Origin: Halosolutus gelatinilyticus
GTDB taxonomy: Archaea > Halobacteriota > Halobacteria > Halobacteriales > Natrialbaceae
Reading direction: 5' to 3'
Assembly: GCF_023028105.1 (NCBI RefSeq)
Contig: NZ_CP095491.1
Location: forward strand, 806,001-870,000
DNA: 64,000 nt
Below the pieces are notes generated by a model. It made no database searches. It was given only the letters and a program-made list of their open reading frames with translations, and was not told where the DNA came from. The translations under genes and the position numbers were made by a program. Shown piece after piece: positions 13,089 to 22,057 of this stretch; the first letter of the stretch is position 1; every line of letters starts with the position of its first letter.

Positions 13089-13238
13089 TTACTCCCGGAC
13101 GCGGTCGCAGAGAACGCCGGGTTTGCGTCGCTCGTGGGAGTATACTGCCCACACGTCGTTGATACAGAACCAGTTGTGAATGCCGCGAAAGTCCTCGCCT
13201 CGGTCGATCGGGCGCGACTCGTTGCGATCCTCGCTTCG
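13089..13238 (-). pseudogene. Short open frame without start codon, possible gene remnant
   Basis: Inside the otherwise gene-free 13049-13384 interval, the minus strand is open for 50 codons between a TAG (13239-13241) and a TAA (13089-13091). The protein looks natural, with aromatic and Cys residues (GIHNWFCINDVWAVYS, then HERRKPGVLCDRVRE) and mostly G/C third positions. There is no ATG and no sensible GTG start. It may be the 3' stump of a lost gene or a frameshifted small gene. I cannot name a family. Confidence 0.25.
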
Positions 13239-13384
13239 CTACGATCCGTACGTCGCGGCTCTGGATTCTTGATTTCGCAGCCTCCCAGCGACCGATACCA
13301 TACTGCTCGCTTCCGATCGACACACCAACGGCTCAGCGGACAAAGAAAGCGAAAACTCGATTCTTCGTTGCGGTCGCGATCGGA

Positions 13385-13693
13385 TCAGTCTTCGAGGACG
13401 ATCTCGATCGAGACGTCGTTCGGCACCTGGATGCGCATGAGCTGACGGAGTGCGCGTTCGTCGGCGTCCAGATCGATCAGGCGCTTGTGGACGCGCATCT
13501 CCCAGTGCTCCCACGTGGCGGTGCCCTCGCCGTCAGGCGACTTCCGGGTCGGCACCTCGAGGGTCTTCGTCGGCAGCGGGATCGGACCGCTCAGGTTGAC
13601 GCCGGTGTTGTTCGCGATCTCGCGGACGTCGTCGCAGATGTCGTCGAGGTCGTCTGGACTCGTGCCTGCGAGTCGAACGCGTGCCTGCTGCAT
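13385..13693 (-). CDS. rpsJ: 30S ribosomal protein S10
   Basis: The 102-residue protein matches archaeal/eukaryotic S10 (S20e) in length and motifs: [20 protein letters not shown] at the start, [20 protein letters not shown] in the middle loop, and [19 protein letters not shown]. It is part of the small-subunit head and lies immediately downstream of the EF-1 alpha gene, with no base between the tuf stop and this ATG. This is the classical archaeal tuf-rpsJ order, so the two are co-transcribed. Confidence 0.98.
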   Translation of the reverse strand: MQQARVRLAGTSPDDLDDICDDVREIANNTGVNLSGPIPLPTKTLEVPTRKSPDGEGTATWEHWEMRVHKRLIDLDADERALRQLMRIQVPNDVSIEIVLED

Positions 13694-14962
13694 TTATTTC
13701 TCGTCGACGCTCAGGACCTTGCCGGCCGCGATGGTCTGACCCATGTCGCGGATGGCGAAGCTCCCGAGTTCGGGGATCTCGCTGGACGGCTCGATGCTGA
13801 GGGGCTTCTGCGGTCGGATGGTAACCACAGCAGCGTCGCCCGACTGGATGAAGTCGGGATTCTCCTCGGCGACCTCGCCGCTCGAGGGGTCCATCTTCTT
13901 GTCGATGGACTCGATCGTACAGGCGACCTGGGCCGTGTGGGCGTGGAAGACCGGCGTGTAGCCCGCCGTGATCACGGACGGGTGCTGCATGACGACGATC
14001 TGAGCCTGGAACGTCTCGGCGACGGACGGCGGGTCGTCTGCGGGACCGCAGACGTCGCCGCGGCGGATGTCGTCCTTGCCGATGCCGCGGACGTTGAACC
14101 CGACGTTGTCACCGGGCTCGGCCTTCGGCACTTCATCGTGGTGCATCTCGATCGTCTTGACTTCGCCGCCCACGTCGCTGGGCTGGAAGACGACGTCGTC
14201 ACCGGTGTTCATGACACCGGTCTCGATGCGCCCGACGGGGACGGTACCGATACCCGAGATCGTGTAGACGTCCTGGATCGGGAGTCGGAGCGGCGCGTCC
14301 GTCGGCGGCTCCGGCGCCGGCAGGGCGTTCAGGGCCTCGAGTAAGGTTTCGCCGTCGTACCACGACGTGTTGTCGGAGGCGTCGGCGATGTTGTCGCCCT
14401 CGAACGCCGAGATCGGGATGAACGAGGCGTCTTCGGTGTTGAACTGGACCTGCTTGAGCAGCTGCGAGACTTCGTCGACGACGTCGTTGTAGGTCGACTC
14501 CTTGTAGTCGACGACGTCCATCTTGTTGATGCCGATGATGAGCTCGTCGATACCCAGCGTGCGGGCCAGGAAGACGTGCTCCTGGGTCTGGGGCGCGACA
14601 CCGTCGTCGGCGGCGACGACGAGGACGGCGTTGTCTGCCTGGGACGCCCCGGTGATCATGTTCTTAACGAAGTCGCGGTGGCCCGGACAGTCGACGATGG
14701 TGAAGTAGTACTCGTCGGTGTCGAACTCCTGGTGGGCGATGTCGATCGTGACACCGCGCTCGCGCTCTTCGGCGAGGTTGTCCATGACGTAGGCGAACTC
14801 GAAGCCGCCCTTGCCCTTCTCTTCGGCTTCCTCGCGGTGCTGTTCGATGACGTGCTCGGGTACGCTCCCCGTCTCGTAGAGGAGTCGCCCCACGAGCGTA
14901 CTCTTCCCGTGGTCGACGTGACCGATGATGGCCAGGTTCTGGTGCGGTTTGTCTTCGCTCAT
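13694..14962 (-). CDS. tuf: Translation elongation factor EF-1 alpha
   Basis: The 422-residue GTPase delivers aminoacyl-tRNA to the ribosome. The GTP-binding motifs are all present: GHVDHGKST (P loop, near residue 14), DCPGHRDFV (G3) and NKMD (G4). Two beta-barrel domains follow. Length and sequence fit archaeal EF-1 alpha. It leads the tuf-rpsJ operon. A strong CTTATATC TATA box (14987-14994) lies 25-32 bases upstream, which suits a highly expressed, nearly leaderless message. Confidence 0.98.
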   Translation of the reverse strand: MSEDKPHQNLAIIGHVDHGKSTLVGRLLYETGSVPEHVIEQHREEAEEKGKGGFEFAYVMDNLAEERERGVTIDIAHQEFDTDEYYFTIVDCPGHRDFVKNMITGASQADNAVLVVAADDGVAPQTQEHVFLARTLGIDELIIGINKMDVVDYKESTYNDVVDEVSQLLKQVQFNTEDASFIPISAFEGDNIADASDNTSWYDGETLLEALNALPAPEPPTDAPLRLPIQDVYTISGIGTVPVGRIETGVMNTGDDVVFQPSDVGGEVKTIEMHHDEVPKAEPGDNVGFNVRGIGKDDIRRGDVCGPADDPPSVAETFQAQIVVMQHPSVITAGYTPVFHAHTAQVACTIESIDKKMDPSSGEVAEENPDFIQSGDAAVVTIRPQKPLSIEPSSEIPELGSFAIRDMGQTIAAGKVLSVDEK

Positions 14963-14986
14963 TGTTGTAGCTCACGCGCAGAGGCG

Positions 14987-14994
14987 CTTATATC
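14987..14994 (-). promoter_or_regulatory. TATA box of the tuf-rpsJ operon
   Basis: The minus strand reads CTTATATC followed by GGTTTC upstream. It is 25-32 bases before the EF-1 alpha start codon and has the same octamer as the gltB promoter. It is a textbook haloarchaeal TATA position for a strongly expressed gene. Confidence 0.75.
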
Positions 14995-15486
14995 GGTTTC
15001 TTTTGCCCGTTGCGGTTAAAACCATTTCGAAACGAGGTTTAGTCCACCCCGACGCAGTCGTGCGGTTTGCGGTACGCTCACACGGTTCTGATGGTTCGAA
15101 CGGGAGACGCGTTGTCGATAGATGAGTACGTCGTCTCTTGCGAAGGGTTTCCATCGGTATCGGACGTGTGCGGCGTCGTAGCCGGTCTCGACCGGAAGAG
15201 GGCCGACGTCGATGTGTGTCGGGCGCGTCCACACCCGACCGGTATTCGAAACCGGCCTCGGCAGTCTCTCGCGACCGCCGCCGATATTTCTCACCGTTAG
15301 ATGTATTATAACTATAAATAACAACTGTGGTTAATACATCGCCGTGGCGGTGGGTTCCGGGTGGCCGATCGACGGACGAGAGGATGATGCCCCGATCGAT
15401 CGGTTTCGACAACGGATCACCCGCCGTTTAGATCGGGTGGTTTCGGTCCACGCACGCCAGGTCGCCCGAACGACGGCGCACTAGAA
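14995..15486. other. Intergenic interval, tuf to exported propeller gene
   Basis: About 490 bases separate these divergent genes. An A+T-rich stretch at 15298-15340 (TTATAACTATAAATAACA) stands out in the GC-rich background and could carry promoters or a regulator site. The 77-codon plus-strand frame at 15067-15300 has no promoter or ribosome-binding site and I do not support it. Confidence 0.4.
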
Positions 15487-15502
15487 AGGAGATGATGACA
15501 AT

Positions 15503-16606
15503 ATGTCACGCCAAACACGACGCGAGTTCGCTCGTTTGACCGCCGTATCGACCACGACCATCGCTGGACTCGCCACTCTCGGCTCGGTTGGAGCCGCCCG
15601 TTCGTCGCAGGCAGAGTGGACCCAAGTCGAGTCACCGACGGACGAGCCGCTCTACGGGGCCGTCGAAACCGTCGATGGGCCGTACGCCGTTGGCGGGGGT
15701 GGCGACGTCGTCGCCCGCCGGCAGGACGGCAATTGGGTAAAAGTCGTCGAATACGGTCCGCAGGCACGCAGTCGACCGCTGTTCGGTGTCGACGTGACCG
15801 ACGACGGCAGGCGAATCTGGTTCGTCGGCGACAGCGGCGTCATCGGCGAATACGACGTCCAGACGCAGACGTTGACGAACTACTCCGCACCGATGGGAAT
15901 AACGAGTACGTGGGAAGACTGCGCGGTACGCGGAACCGCCGGGGACAACGAACGGCTGTACTTCGTCAACGGGTCCGGCGAGCTACTCGTCGGTACGCGC
16001 TTGGACAGCGGGGCGGTGGAGTACGAAGAGGTGATCGAACCCGGGGGTGGGTCGACGATTCCCGGGATCGACTTCCACGCCCGGAACCGCGGCCACGTCG
16101 TCAGTACGAGTCAGCTTGTCGCGGAGACGGAGGACGGTGGCGAAACCTGGGAACAGATCGGGATCGACTTCGCCGGCGAAGCGTTCTTCGACGTCGCGAG
16201 CGAGGGGCTCCAGGACGTGAACGTGGCCGCCGGGGCCGGGATCATCTATCGGTACGACGGCTTCCGGTGGACGCCCCACGTCGTCGACAGCGATCGACAG
16301 GCAATTCGGGCGATCGATCGGGACGACGCTGCGGGACTCGCTGCGGGCGCCGAAGGGAAAGTGTACGACCGCCAATCGGTCGGGCAGTGGCGCCGCACCC
16401 AGACCCCCGTCTCGGTCGCGCTGCTCGGCGTCGCGCGTACCACTGCCGTCGACGTGGCCGTCGGAGAGAACGGAACGATCGTCGAACGGACGGGGAACGC
16501 CGCGAACCGTCGTTCCCGTCCGGACGAGTCGCAACTGCCGACGAACACCGCGGATCCGGGCGTCGAACGCCGCATCGAAGGGGAGTGGGTCGCAGCGATC
16601 GACTAA
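15503..16606 (+). CDS. Tat-exported beta-propeller-like protein
   Basis: The 367-residue protein has a twin-arginine signal peptide (TRREFARLT, RR at residues 6-7, then a hydrophobic stretch to about residue 33). It should be exported folded. The mature part repeats strand-turn units of the BNR/Ycf48 kind, for example DGRRIWFVGDSGVIGEYD and ETEDGGETWEQI, so it is probably a beta-propeller. No catalytic residues are evident. A clear Shine-Dalgarno (AAGGAGATGA, 15487-15496) precedes the ATG, and the A+T-rich patch at 15298-15340 may hold the promoter. Function unknown; it may bind or stabilise a surface partner. Confidence 0.78.
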   Translation: MSRQTRREFARLTAVSTTTIAGLATLGSVGAARSSQAEWTQVESPTDEPLYGAVETVDGPYAVGGGGDVVARRQDGNWVKVVEYGPQARSRPLFGVDVTDDGRRIWFVGDSGVIGEYDVQTQTLTNYSAPMGITSTWEDCAVRGTAGDNERLYFVNGSGELLVGTRLDSGAVEYEEVIEPGGGSTIPGIDFHARNRGHVVSTSQLVAETEDGGETWEQIGIDFAGEAFFDVASEGLQDVNVAAGAGIIYRYDGFRWTPHVVDSDRQAIRAIDRDDAAGLAAGAEGKVYDRQSVGQWRRTQTPVSVALLGVARTTAVDVAVGENGTIVERTGNAANRRSRPDESQLPTNTADPGVERRIEGEWVAAID

Positions 16607-16634
16607 TCTGCCCGCGGATCGTACGACGTCACAG

Positions 16635-17582
16635 TTACAGCGGCGGCAACCGCCCGACGTCCGAGAGGACCGCCGTCGCCGTCTCCGGACCGCCGGCGCC
16701 GCGGCCGCTGTTGTGGAGACTGCCGGCGTGTTTCGTCTCGATCTGGACGATGTTTCGCGTGCCCGTGACGGCGAGCGCGCCGTTTTCGGGGACGAGTCGC
16801 GGGCCGACGCGGACGCCCTCGCGGGTCGCCTCGCCGATGAGGCGAATCGTCCGACCGTCCTCTGCCGCGAGGTCGAGCGCGCTGCCGGGGATGTCCCGGA
16901 TGCCCCGGACGTCGGCGTCGTCGAGCGAGAACCCGCCGTCGGCGAGCACGTTCGCGAGGATGACGAACTTCAGGGCGGCGTCCGTGCCGTCGACGTCGAA
17001 CGTCGGGTCGGCCTCGGCGACGCCGAGGTCCTGGGCCTCCGCGAGCACGTGCTCGTAGTCCAGTCCCTCGGCGGCCATGCGCGTGAGGATGAAGTTCGCC
17101 GTCCCGTTGAGCACCCCGCGGACCGCGGTGACGGCCTCGGGCGTCGAATCCTCGATCGTCGACAGCACCGGAATCGCGCCGCCGACGGTCGCCTCGAACC
17201 GGATCGAGCCCGCGCTCTCGGCCTCGAGCTCGCGGAGTTCCTCGTACCGCTCGGCGATCGGTCCCTTGTTCGCCAGAACGACGTGGCGATCGGCTTCGAG
17301 CGCGCGTTTCGCGTGCGTGAAGCCGGGTTCGGCGTCGCCGAGCGTCGTCGGCGTCGCTTCGACGAGGACGTCGTAGTCGGTCTCGGCGACGGAATCGGGG
17401 TCGGTCGTCCCGACCGCGCCGTCGGCGAACTTCCGATCGAGGGCGTCCTCGACGTCGATTCCGTTCTCGTCGATCGCGGCGCTGCCGGAGTCAGCGAGGG
17501 CGACGACCTCGTGGCCGTACTCGCCGGCCAGGTCGGCGACCGAACGGCCGACGTCGCCGGCGCCGAGGATCGCCAGTCGCAT
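16635..17582 (-). CDS. hom: Homoserine dehydrogenase without ACT domain
   Basis: The 315-residue enzyme reduces aspartate semialdehyde to homoserine, the branch point to threonine and methionine. It has an N-terminal Rossmann motif (GAGDVGRSVADLAGE) and the family core VRGVLNGTANFILTRM near residue 170, followed by the ALKFVILAN helix. It ends without the C-terminal ACT domain that many bacterial enzymes use for feedback control. Its ATG overlaps the TGA of the upstream ACT-domain gene, so translation is probably coupled. The ACT protein may serve as its sensor in trans; that is inference. Confidence 0.95.
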   Translation of the reverse strand: MRLAILGAGDVGRSVADLAGEYGHEVVALADSGSAAIDENGIDVEDALDRKFADGAVGTTDPDSVAETDYDVLVEATPTTLGDAEPGFTHAKRALEADRHVVLANKGPIAERYEELRELEAESAGSIRFEATVGGAIPVLSTIEDSTPEAVTAVRGVLNGTANFILTRMAAEGLDYEHVLAEAQDLGVAEADPTFDVDGTDAALKFVILANVLADGGFSLDDADVRGIRDIPGSALDLAAEDGRTIRLIGEATREGVRVGPRLVPENGALAVTGTRNIVQIETKHAGSLHNSGRGAGGPETATAVLSDVGRLPPL

Positions 17583-18151
17583 CAGGCGTCACCTCCGAGC
17601 AGGGGTTCGACGACGGTCAGATCCTTCTGCGACCCGATCGAGCGGATCGCCCCGAGCGCCGCGGTCGTCTCGCCGGAGTCGATCGCGAGTCTGACCCGGG
17701 CGCTGGCGACGCCGTCGGTTCCCTCCGGGGCGGCCAGCGAGAGGTCCAGCACGACGGCGCTGGCCTCGGCTTCGATCCGCGAGAGCGTCTCCGAGAGGTC
17801 GTTCTCGACGAGGCGACCGACCAGCACGACGCTGATCTCCTCGCCGTAGCGCTCCGCGCCGGCCTGGATGACGTTGACGCCGGCGTCCCGAAGCGCGTCG
17901 ACGACGCCGTCGAATCGGTCCGGTGGACACTCCATATCGACCTCGACCGGGATGTGTCCTCGAGGCGTGATGTTGCCGCGTTCGTGGTGAATGCTCAGGA
18001 GATTGGCACCGCTGTCGGCGATCGGTCGGAGCGCGCGAAGCAACTCGCCGGGTTCGTCGACGAGTTCGAGTCGGACGGTGTAGGCGCGGACGCCGCCGTC
18101 CGTCTCGGCGTCCGCGTCCGGTTCGTCCTCGGCGGCGCTGTCGTCACCCAT
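17582..18151 (-). CDS. ACT-domain amino-acid-binding protein
   Basis: This 189-residue protein has a short acidic leader and then an ACT domain (VRLELVDEPGELLRALRPIA, near residue 25) with a second, weaker ACT-like half. ACT domains bind amino acids and control metabolic enzymes. It has no catalytic domain. I chose the ATG at 18151 because GGAGGTG lies six bases upstream. A GTG at 18181 would add ten residues. Its TGA overlaps the start of hom, which makes it the first gene of a two-gene operon and a candidate threonine or methionine sensor for that enzyme. Confidence 0.88.
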   Translation of the reverse strand: MGDDSAAEDEPDADAETDGGVRAYTVRLELVDEPGELLRALRPIADSGANLLSIHHERGNITPRGHIPVEVDMECPPDRFDGVVDALRDAGVNVIQAGAERYGEEISVVLVGRLVENDLSETLSRIEAEASAVVLDLSLAAPEGTDGVASARVRLAIDSGETTAALGAIRSIGSQKDLTVVEPLLGGDA

Positions 18152-18334
18152 CGCCGACACCTCCCACCTGCGGGCGTCCACACGTCGTCATGGTGTACGA
18201 GTCCGTAGTGGGCGCGTAAAAGGATATAGGACTTCGCAAAATGCACCTCCCTGTCAACAAATCGCACGTGATGGACTCGAACGGAACCGATCGGCGTCGC
18301 GTCGACTCCCCGACCGGTCAACGGTGGGCCGCGA

Positions 18335-18700
18335 TCAGAGGTGGTCCTTGCCGGGGTTCGAGGAGCCCCAGTCGCCCCGGCCGCCCTCGGTTCGATCGAT
18401 GCCCATGATGGACTCGGCCTGTTGCGGTCCGCCGAGGCTCTCGCGGGCGTCGGGGACGCGGACGGTCACGTCGTCGACCTCGGGCCACCGGATGAGTTCG
18501 GCCTCGATGTTCCCCGTGGTGACGTCGCTGATCGAACACCCCTTGCAGCCGCCGCCGAGTTCGACGATCACCTCTCCCGTCTCGGGGTCCGCCTTTCGTA
18601 CCGCGCTCGTGCCGCCGTGCATCTGGATGATCGGCATCTCGCGCATCAGCCACTTCTCGACGCGCTCCTTGAGCGTCGTCCCGTCCTCGGAGTCGGTCAT
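18335..18700 (-). CDS. NifU-like Fe-S scaffold domain protein
   Basis: The 121-residue protein has the NifU C-terminal-type domain, with the cluster-binding motif GGGCKGCSISD near residue 57 and the preceding QMHGG-x-x-A-V segment. Such proteins assemble or carry Fe-S clusters for transfer to target enzymes. The ATG at 18700 is preceded by GTTATTC 26-33 bases upstream, so the transcript is probably leaderless. It is a single gene with no other Fe-S assembly genes beside it. Confidence 0.9.
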   Translation of the reverse strand: MTDSEDGTTLKERVEKWLMREMPIIQMHGGTSAVRKADPETGEVIVELGGGCKGCSISDVTTGNIEAELIRWPEVDDVTVRVPDARESLGGPQQAESIMGIDRTEGGRGDWGSSNPGKDHL

Positions 18701-18862
18701 TACCCGCTGTACGTGCTCGATGCGTGAATAACGTTTGGTCCTCGGTAGCAAACGCTCAGGATCGATCACGAGGGATTTCGAGCGATCGGCGGATGCGACA
18801 CCCGTCCGGGTCCCGACAACAGTCGCCGAAAAATGGCAGCATGGCCCGCGGAAGGGGACCGA

Positions 18863-20260
18863 TCACTCGCGGCGACGATCGCGGCCGCGCCGGCGACGCG
18901 CCCACTCGAGGCCGAGTGCGCCACCGGCGAGTCCGACGACGCCCGCGATCCCTGCGAATCCCGGAACCGAATCATCGTCGTCCGCCGCGCCGGTACCGCC
19001 GTCTTCACCGTTCTCGTCGGGGGGAATTGGGAACGTGTAGAGCGCGTGCTCGGTCTCGGCGTTGGGGATCAGTCCGGTGCTGCTCGCGACGAACGTCTCG
19101 CCGGGGGTCGCGACGCGAGCCGTCCAGAATCCCGCAGTTTCGCGATCGGCCCAGGAGACGAGTTCGACGGGATCGCCCGGATCGGAGACGTCGTGGACCT
19201 TCACGCCAGCCTGGTACCACGACGAGTAGAGGCGGCCGTCGCGGAGCTCGAAGTTGTGCGACGTGGTCCACTCGCCGCGGTTGTACGAGCCGTCTCCCGA
19301 CTCGGGTTCGGGCGGGTCGATCGTCGCCAGGCGGCGAGGATCGTCGGGATCGCCCACGTCGTAGAGGTCGATCCCGCCCGGCCCGTCGGGACCACTGCCG
19401 CCGGTCGTCCACGCCTCCCGGCCCACCGCCAGTAGGTCACCGGTATCGTCGACGGCCGCGTAGTGATCGTTCCCCGGGAGCCCGTGCTCGGGATCCGCGC
19501 CGGTTTCGACGTCGCGTGCGTCCTCGACGGCGACCTCCGCCACCCGGAAGATGTGCTCGGGCTCTGACGGATCGCTGACGTCCAGCAGGTAGGTCCCGGC
19601 GTCCCAGTGTGCCAGGCAGGCGACGTCGTCGCGCACGGTGACGTCGTGGAGATACCAGGTCCGCCAGCCGACCTCCTCCCACTCCGGTTCGCGGTCCAGC
19701 AGCGACCAGCGGCCGAGTTCCTCGACCTCGTCGCCGCCGACGTCGAAGAGTTCGAGCGCGTTCCCGCCGGGGCCGTTGGCGACCACGTAGAGCACGTCGC
19801 CGTCGAGTTCGCAGTTGTGGATGTGGTACCCGGTTTCGTAGTCGGCGACCCGCTCCGGGTCGGCGGGATCGCTCACGTCGTAGACGACGAATCCGTCGAA
19901 GAAGCGGTCGATCGGGTTCACGGGGCCGGGAGCGACCAGCCGATCGCCGTCGACCGAGACGTCGAGGATCATCGACAGCTGCGCCCCGTCGACCTCGATC
20001 CGTCGCTCTTCGGCGAGACGCTTCGGCTCGGCGGGATCGCTCACGTCGACGGTCGCGAACCCGTTCGTCGCCGCGAGGTACGCGACGTCGCCGGTGTCGT
20101 CGACGGCCGCTTCGGCCGCGCCCTCGACGGAAATCCGGCCCAGCGGCTCGAACTCGCCGGTATCCTGCCGGGCCGCCGCGATCGATGCGGCCCCGATCCG
20201 CGGGGAGACGAGGGCGGCGCCTGCGGTGACGCCTGTTCGGAGGAGGGCTCGTCGGTGCAT
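18863..20260 (-). CDS. Exported LVIVD-repeat protein with PGF-type C-terminal anchor
   Basis: The 465-residue protein starts with a Tat-like signal (MHRRALLRTGVTAGAALVS). It then carries about eight repeats built around VYDVSDPADPE-type turns, the LVIVD/choice-of-anchor surface repeat that folds into a propeller. The C-terminus has a Gly/Asp linker, then VPGFAGIAGVVGLAGGALGL and an Arg-rich tail. That is the layout of PGF-CTERM sorting signals, which archaeosortase ArtA removes for lipid attachment. The motif here is PGFA rather than the usual PGFG. It is likely displayed on the cell surface; its ligand is unknown. Confidence 0.83.
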   Translation of the reverse strand: MHRRALLRTGVTAGAALVSPRIGAASIAAARQDTGEFEPLGRISVEGAAEAAVDDTGDVAYLAATNGFATVDVSDPAEPKRLAEERRIEVDGAQLSMILDVSVDGDRLVAPGPVNPIDRFFDGFVVYDVSDPADPERVADYETGYHIHNCELDGDVLYVVANGPGGNALELFDVGGDEVEELGRWSLLDREPEWEEVGWRTWYLHDVTVRDDVACLAHWDAGTYLLDVSDPSEPEHIFRVAEVAVEDARDVETGADPEHGLPGNDHYAAVDDTGDLLAVGREAWTTGGSGPDGPGGIDLYDVGDPDDPRRLATIDPPEPESGDGSYNRGEWTTSHNFELRDGRLYSSWYQAGVKVHDVSDPGDPVELVSWADRETAGFWTARVATPGETFVASSTGLIPNAETEHALYTFPIPPDENGEDGGTGAADDDDSVPGFAGIAGVVGLAGGALGLEWARRRRGRDRRRE

Positions 20261-20425
20261 ACGATCACAAGGGTCTATCCGGATAAATAACGTGGGGAGT
20301 CGGCCCGGGCGGCGTGATCGTCCGCCCGGTCGGTGTCGCGGGCGGCGATCGAGAAAGTGCTGCGCCCGCGACCAGCAATTGGCGGAGTCCTAGATCCGGC
20401 GTCTCCGACGCCCCGCGGCCGATCG

Positions 20426-21403
20426 TCACGCGTCGAGTTTGCGCCGGTCGCCCGTTCCCCCGGTCAGGGCGCTCGCGAGGGCGCCCTCGAGGACGACGTC
20501 GTCGCCGTGCTCGGTGGCGGTGATCTCGGGGACGTTGGACATCACCATCCCGGAGACGCGCTCGCGGATCCGCTCGACGACCAGGTCCTCGTTGTTGAGC
20601 GCGACGGCGCCGCCGAAGGAGATTACGATCGGCGCGAACGCGTGGATCACGTTCGCGACGCCGATCGCGTTCCAGTGGGCGAGTTGGTCGATCACGTAGT
20701 CGGCCAGTTCGTCCTCGCCGGCGAGTTCGAAGACGTCTTTCGCCGTGAAGTCGGGGCCTTCGAGCGGCAGGTCGGTCGCGATCGTCGGGTCGTCCTCGGC
20801 GAGCAGTCGAGCGTACTGCGGGATGGCGGTGCCCGAACAGTAGGCCTCCCAGTGGCCATCGTGACCGCAGCCGCAGGTGAGGCGACCTCGCGGATCGACG
20901 ACGTAGTGGCCGACCTCGCCGGCGTTGCCGTCCCAGCCGCTGACGATCTCGCCGTCGCAGCAGACGCCGGCCCCGATCCCCGACGAGATCGTGATGTAGA
21001 CCATGTCGTCGGGGTTGCGAGCCGAGTGAAACCGCTCGCCGATGACGCCGGCCGTCGTGTCGTTGTGGAGGTGGACCTCGTCGCTGTCGATCAACTGTTC
21101 GATGGGGCCGGTGAGGGGGATCCGATCGATCGAGTCCGGGAGGTTCGCGGGATCGATCACCGCCCCTTCCGCGAGGTCGAACGGGCCGATCGACCCGATT
21201 CCCGCGGCCGCGATTTCGGCGGCGGCCACGCCCGCGTCGCCGCACGCCTCGCGAAGCGTTCGGAGGACGCCCTCGGTCACGTCGATGCCCGTGGGACCGC
21301 GCGGTGTCGCGTTCCGGCTCACACCGATCGTCGTCCCGTCGGCCTCGGCCACGGCCGCCCGCACGTTCGTCGCGCCGAGGTCGACGCCCGCATAGTAGAC
21401 CAT
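20426..21403 (-). CDS. ROK-family sugar kinase
   Basis: This 325-residue kinase has the ROK signature: the phosphate-binding N-terminus AGVDLGATNVRAAV, the HNDTTAGVIGE region, and the zinc site LTCGCGHDGHWEAYCSG near residue 175. ROK kinases of this length phosphorylate glucose or related sugars with ATP, so a glucokinase role is plausible but not proven. It has its own ATG at 21403. No sugar transporter or other carbohydrate gene adjoins it. Confidence 0.9.
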   Translation of the reverse strand: MVYYAGVDLGATNVRAAVAEADGTTIGVSRNATPRGPTGIDVTEGVLRTLREACGDAGVAAAEIAAAGIGSIGPFDLAEGAVIDPANLPDSIDRIPLTGPIEQLIDSDEVHLHNDTTAGVIGERFHSARNPDDMVYITISSGIGAGVCCDGEIVSGWDGNAGEVGHYVVDPRGRLTCGCGHDGHWEAYCSGTAIPQYARLLAEDDPTIATDLPLEGPDFTAKDVFELAGEDELADYVIDQLAHWNAIGVANVIHAFAPIVISFGGAVALNNEDLVVERIRERVSGMVMSNVPEITATEHGDDVVLEGALASALTGGTGDRRKLDA

Positions 21404-21548
21404 GCTATCCTAGGGACGGAGGTCGCCGTACTTAACAACCAATATCTTGACTCGCATTCGGGTAGCGATCGTAACCGTTACGACCGGGAACGGCGAGTTC
21501 GTGCGAGCCGTCGACACACGTATGACAGATAGTAACATAGTACGGCGT

Positions 21549-21968
21549 ATGGCCACCGACGACGCACCCACGGACCCCGGATCGGCGCCGGAGCTCACCG
21601 ACGAAGAACTCGAGGCGCTCCACGAGGTCGAACTGGGACTGGAGTGGTTCCAGCGCGCCCAGGGCTGTCTGATCGAGTTCCACCACGCGACGGGGCACGG
21701 AATGGATCACCTCTACGAGGCCGAACGTCGACTGCGAGCCAGCGGTCACGACGACCTCGCCGACGCCATTCGAGCCGAGTTGCTCCCCCACGGCGTCGTC
21801 GACGACGATCGCTGGTCGTACGACGTCCTCGAGAACTTCCAGGAGACGCTGCTCGACGAGACGACCGCCCTCGAGCGGCGCGTCCGCCGCGAACTCGCCG
21901 ACGGCCAGCGCCACGTCCGCGAGCGGCGGCAGGAACGCGAGTGGAAAGAGCGGGCGGAACGGCGCTGA
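21549..21968 (+). CDS. Conserved haloarchaeal helical protein, function unknown
   Basis: The 139-residue protein is acidic, helical and free of membrane segments. It has WFQRAQGCLIEFHHATGHGM near residue 35, containing one Cys and a cluster of His residues that could bind a metal or cofactor. The tail is very charged (REWKERAERR). The ATG at 21549 is preferred over upstream ATGs because it begins the acidic, haloarchaeal-style sequence. I do not recognise a named family. It is divergent from the ROK kinase. Confidence 0.78.
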   Translation: MATDDAPTDPGSAPELTDEELEALHEVELGLEWFQRAQGCLIEFHHATGHGMDHLYEAERRLRASGHDDLADAIRAELLPHGVVDDDRWSYDVLENFQETLLDETTALERRVRRELADGQRHVRERRQEREWKERAERR

Positions 21969-22057
21969 GCGTCACCCGCGACCCCCTTGCCCGCGGCTCG
22001 GGATCGTCGCGTTCGAGCGCCGACGCGAAAAACGGGGGTTACGATTACTCCGGGCCG

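Noticed and set aside
15067-15300. A 77-codon plus-strand frame between tuf and the exported propeller gene
   Set aside because: No ribosome-binding site or TATA box at a fitting distance, and the second half is Arg/Pro-rich.
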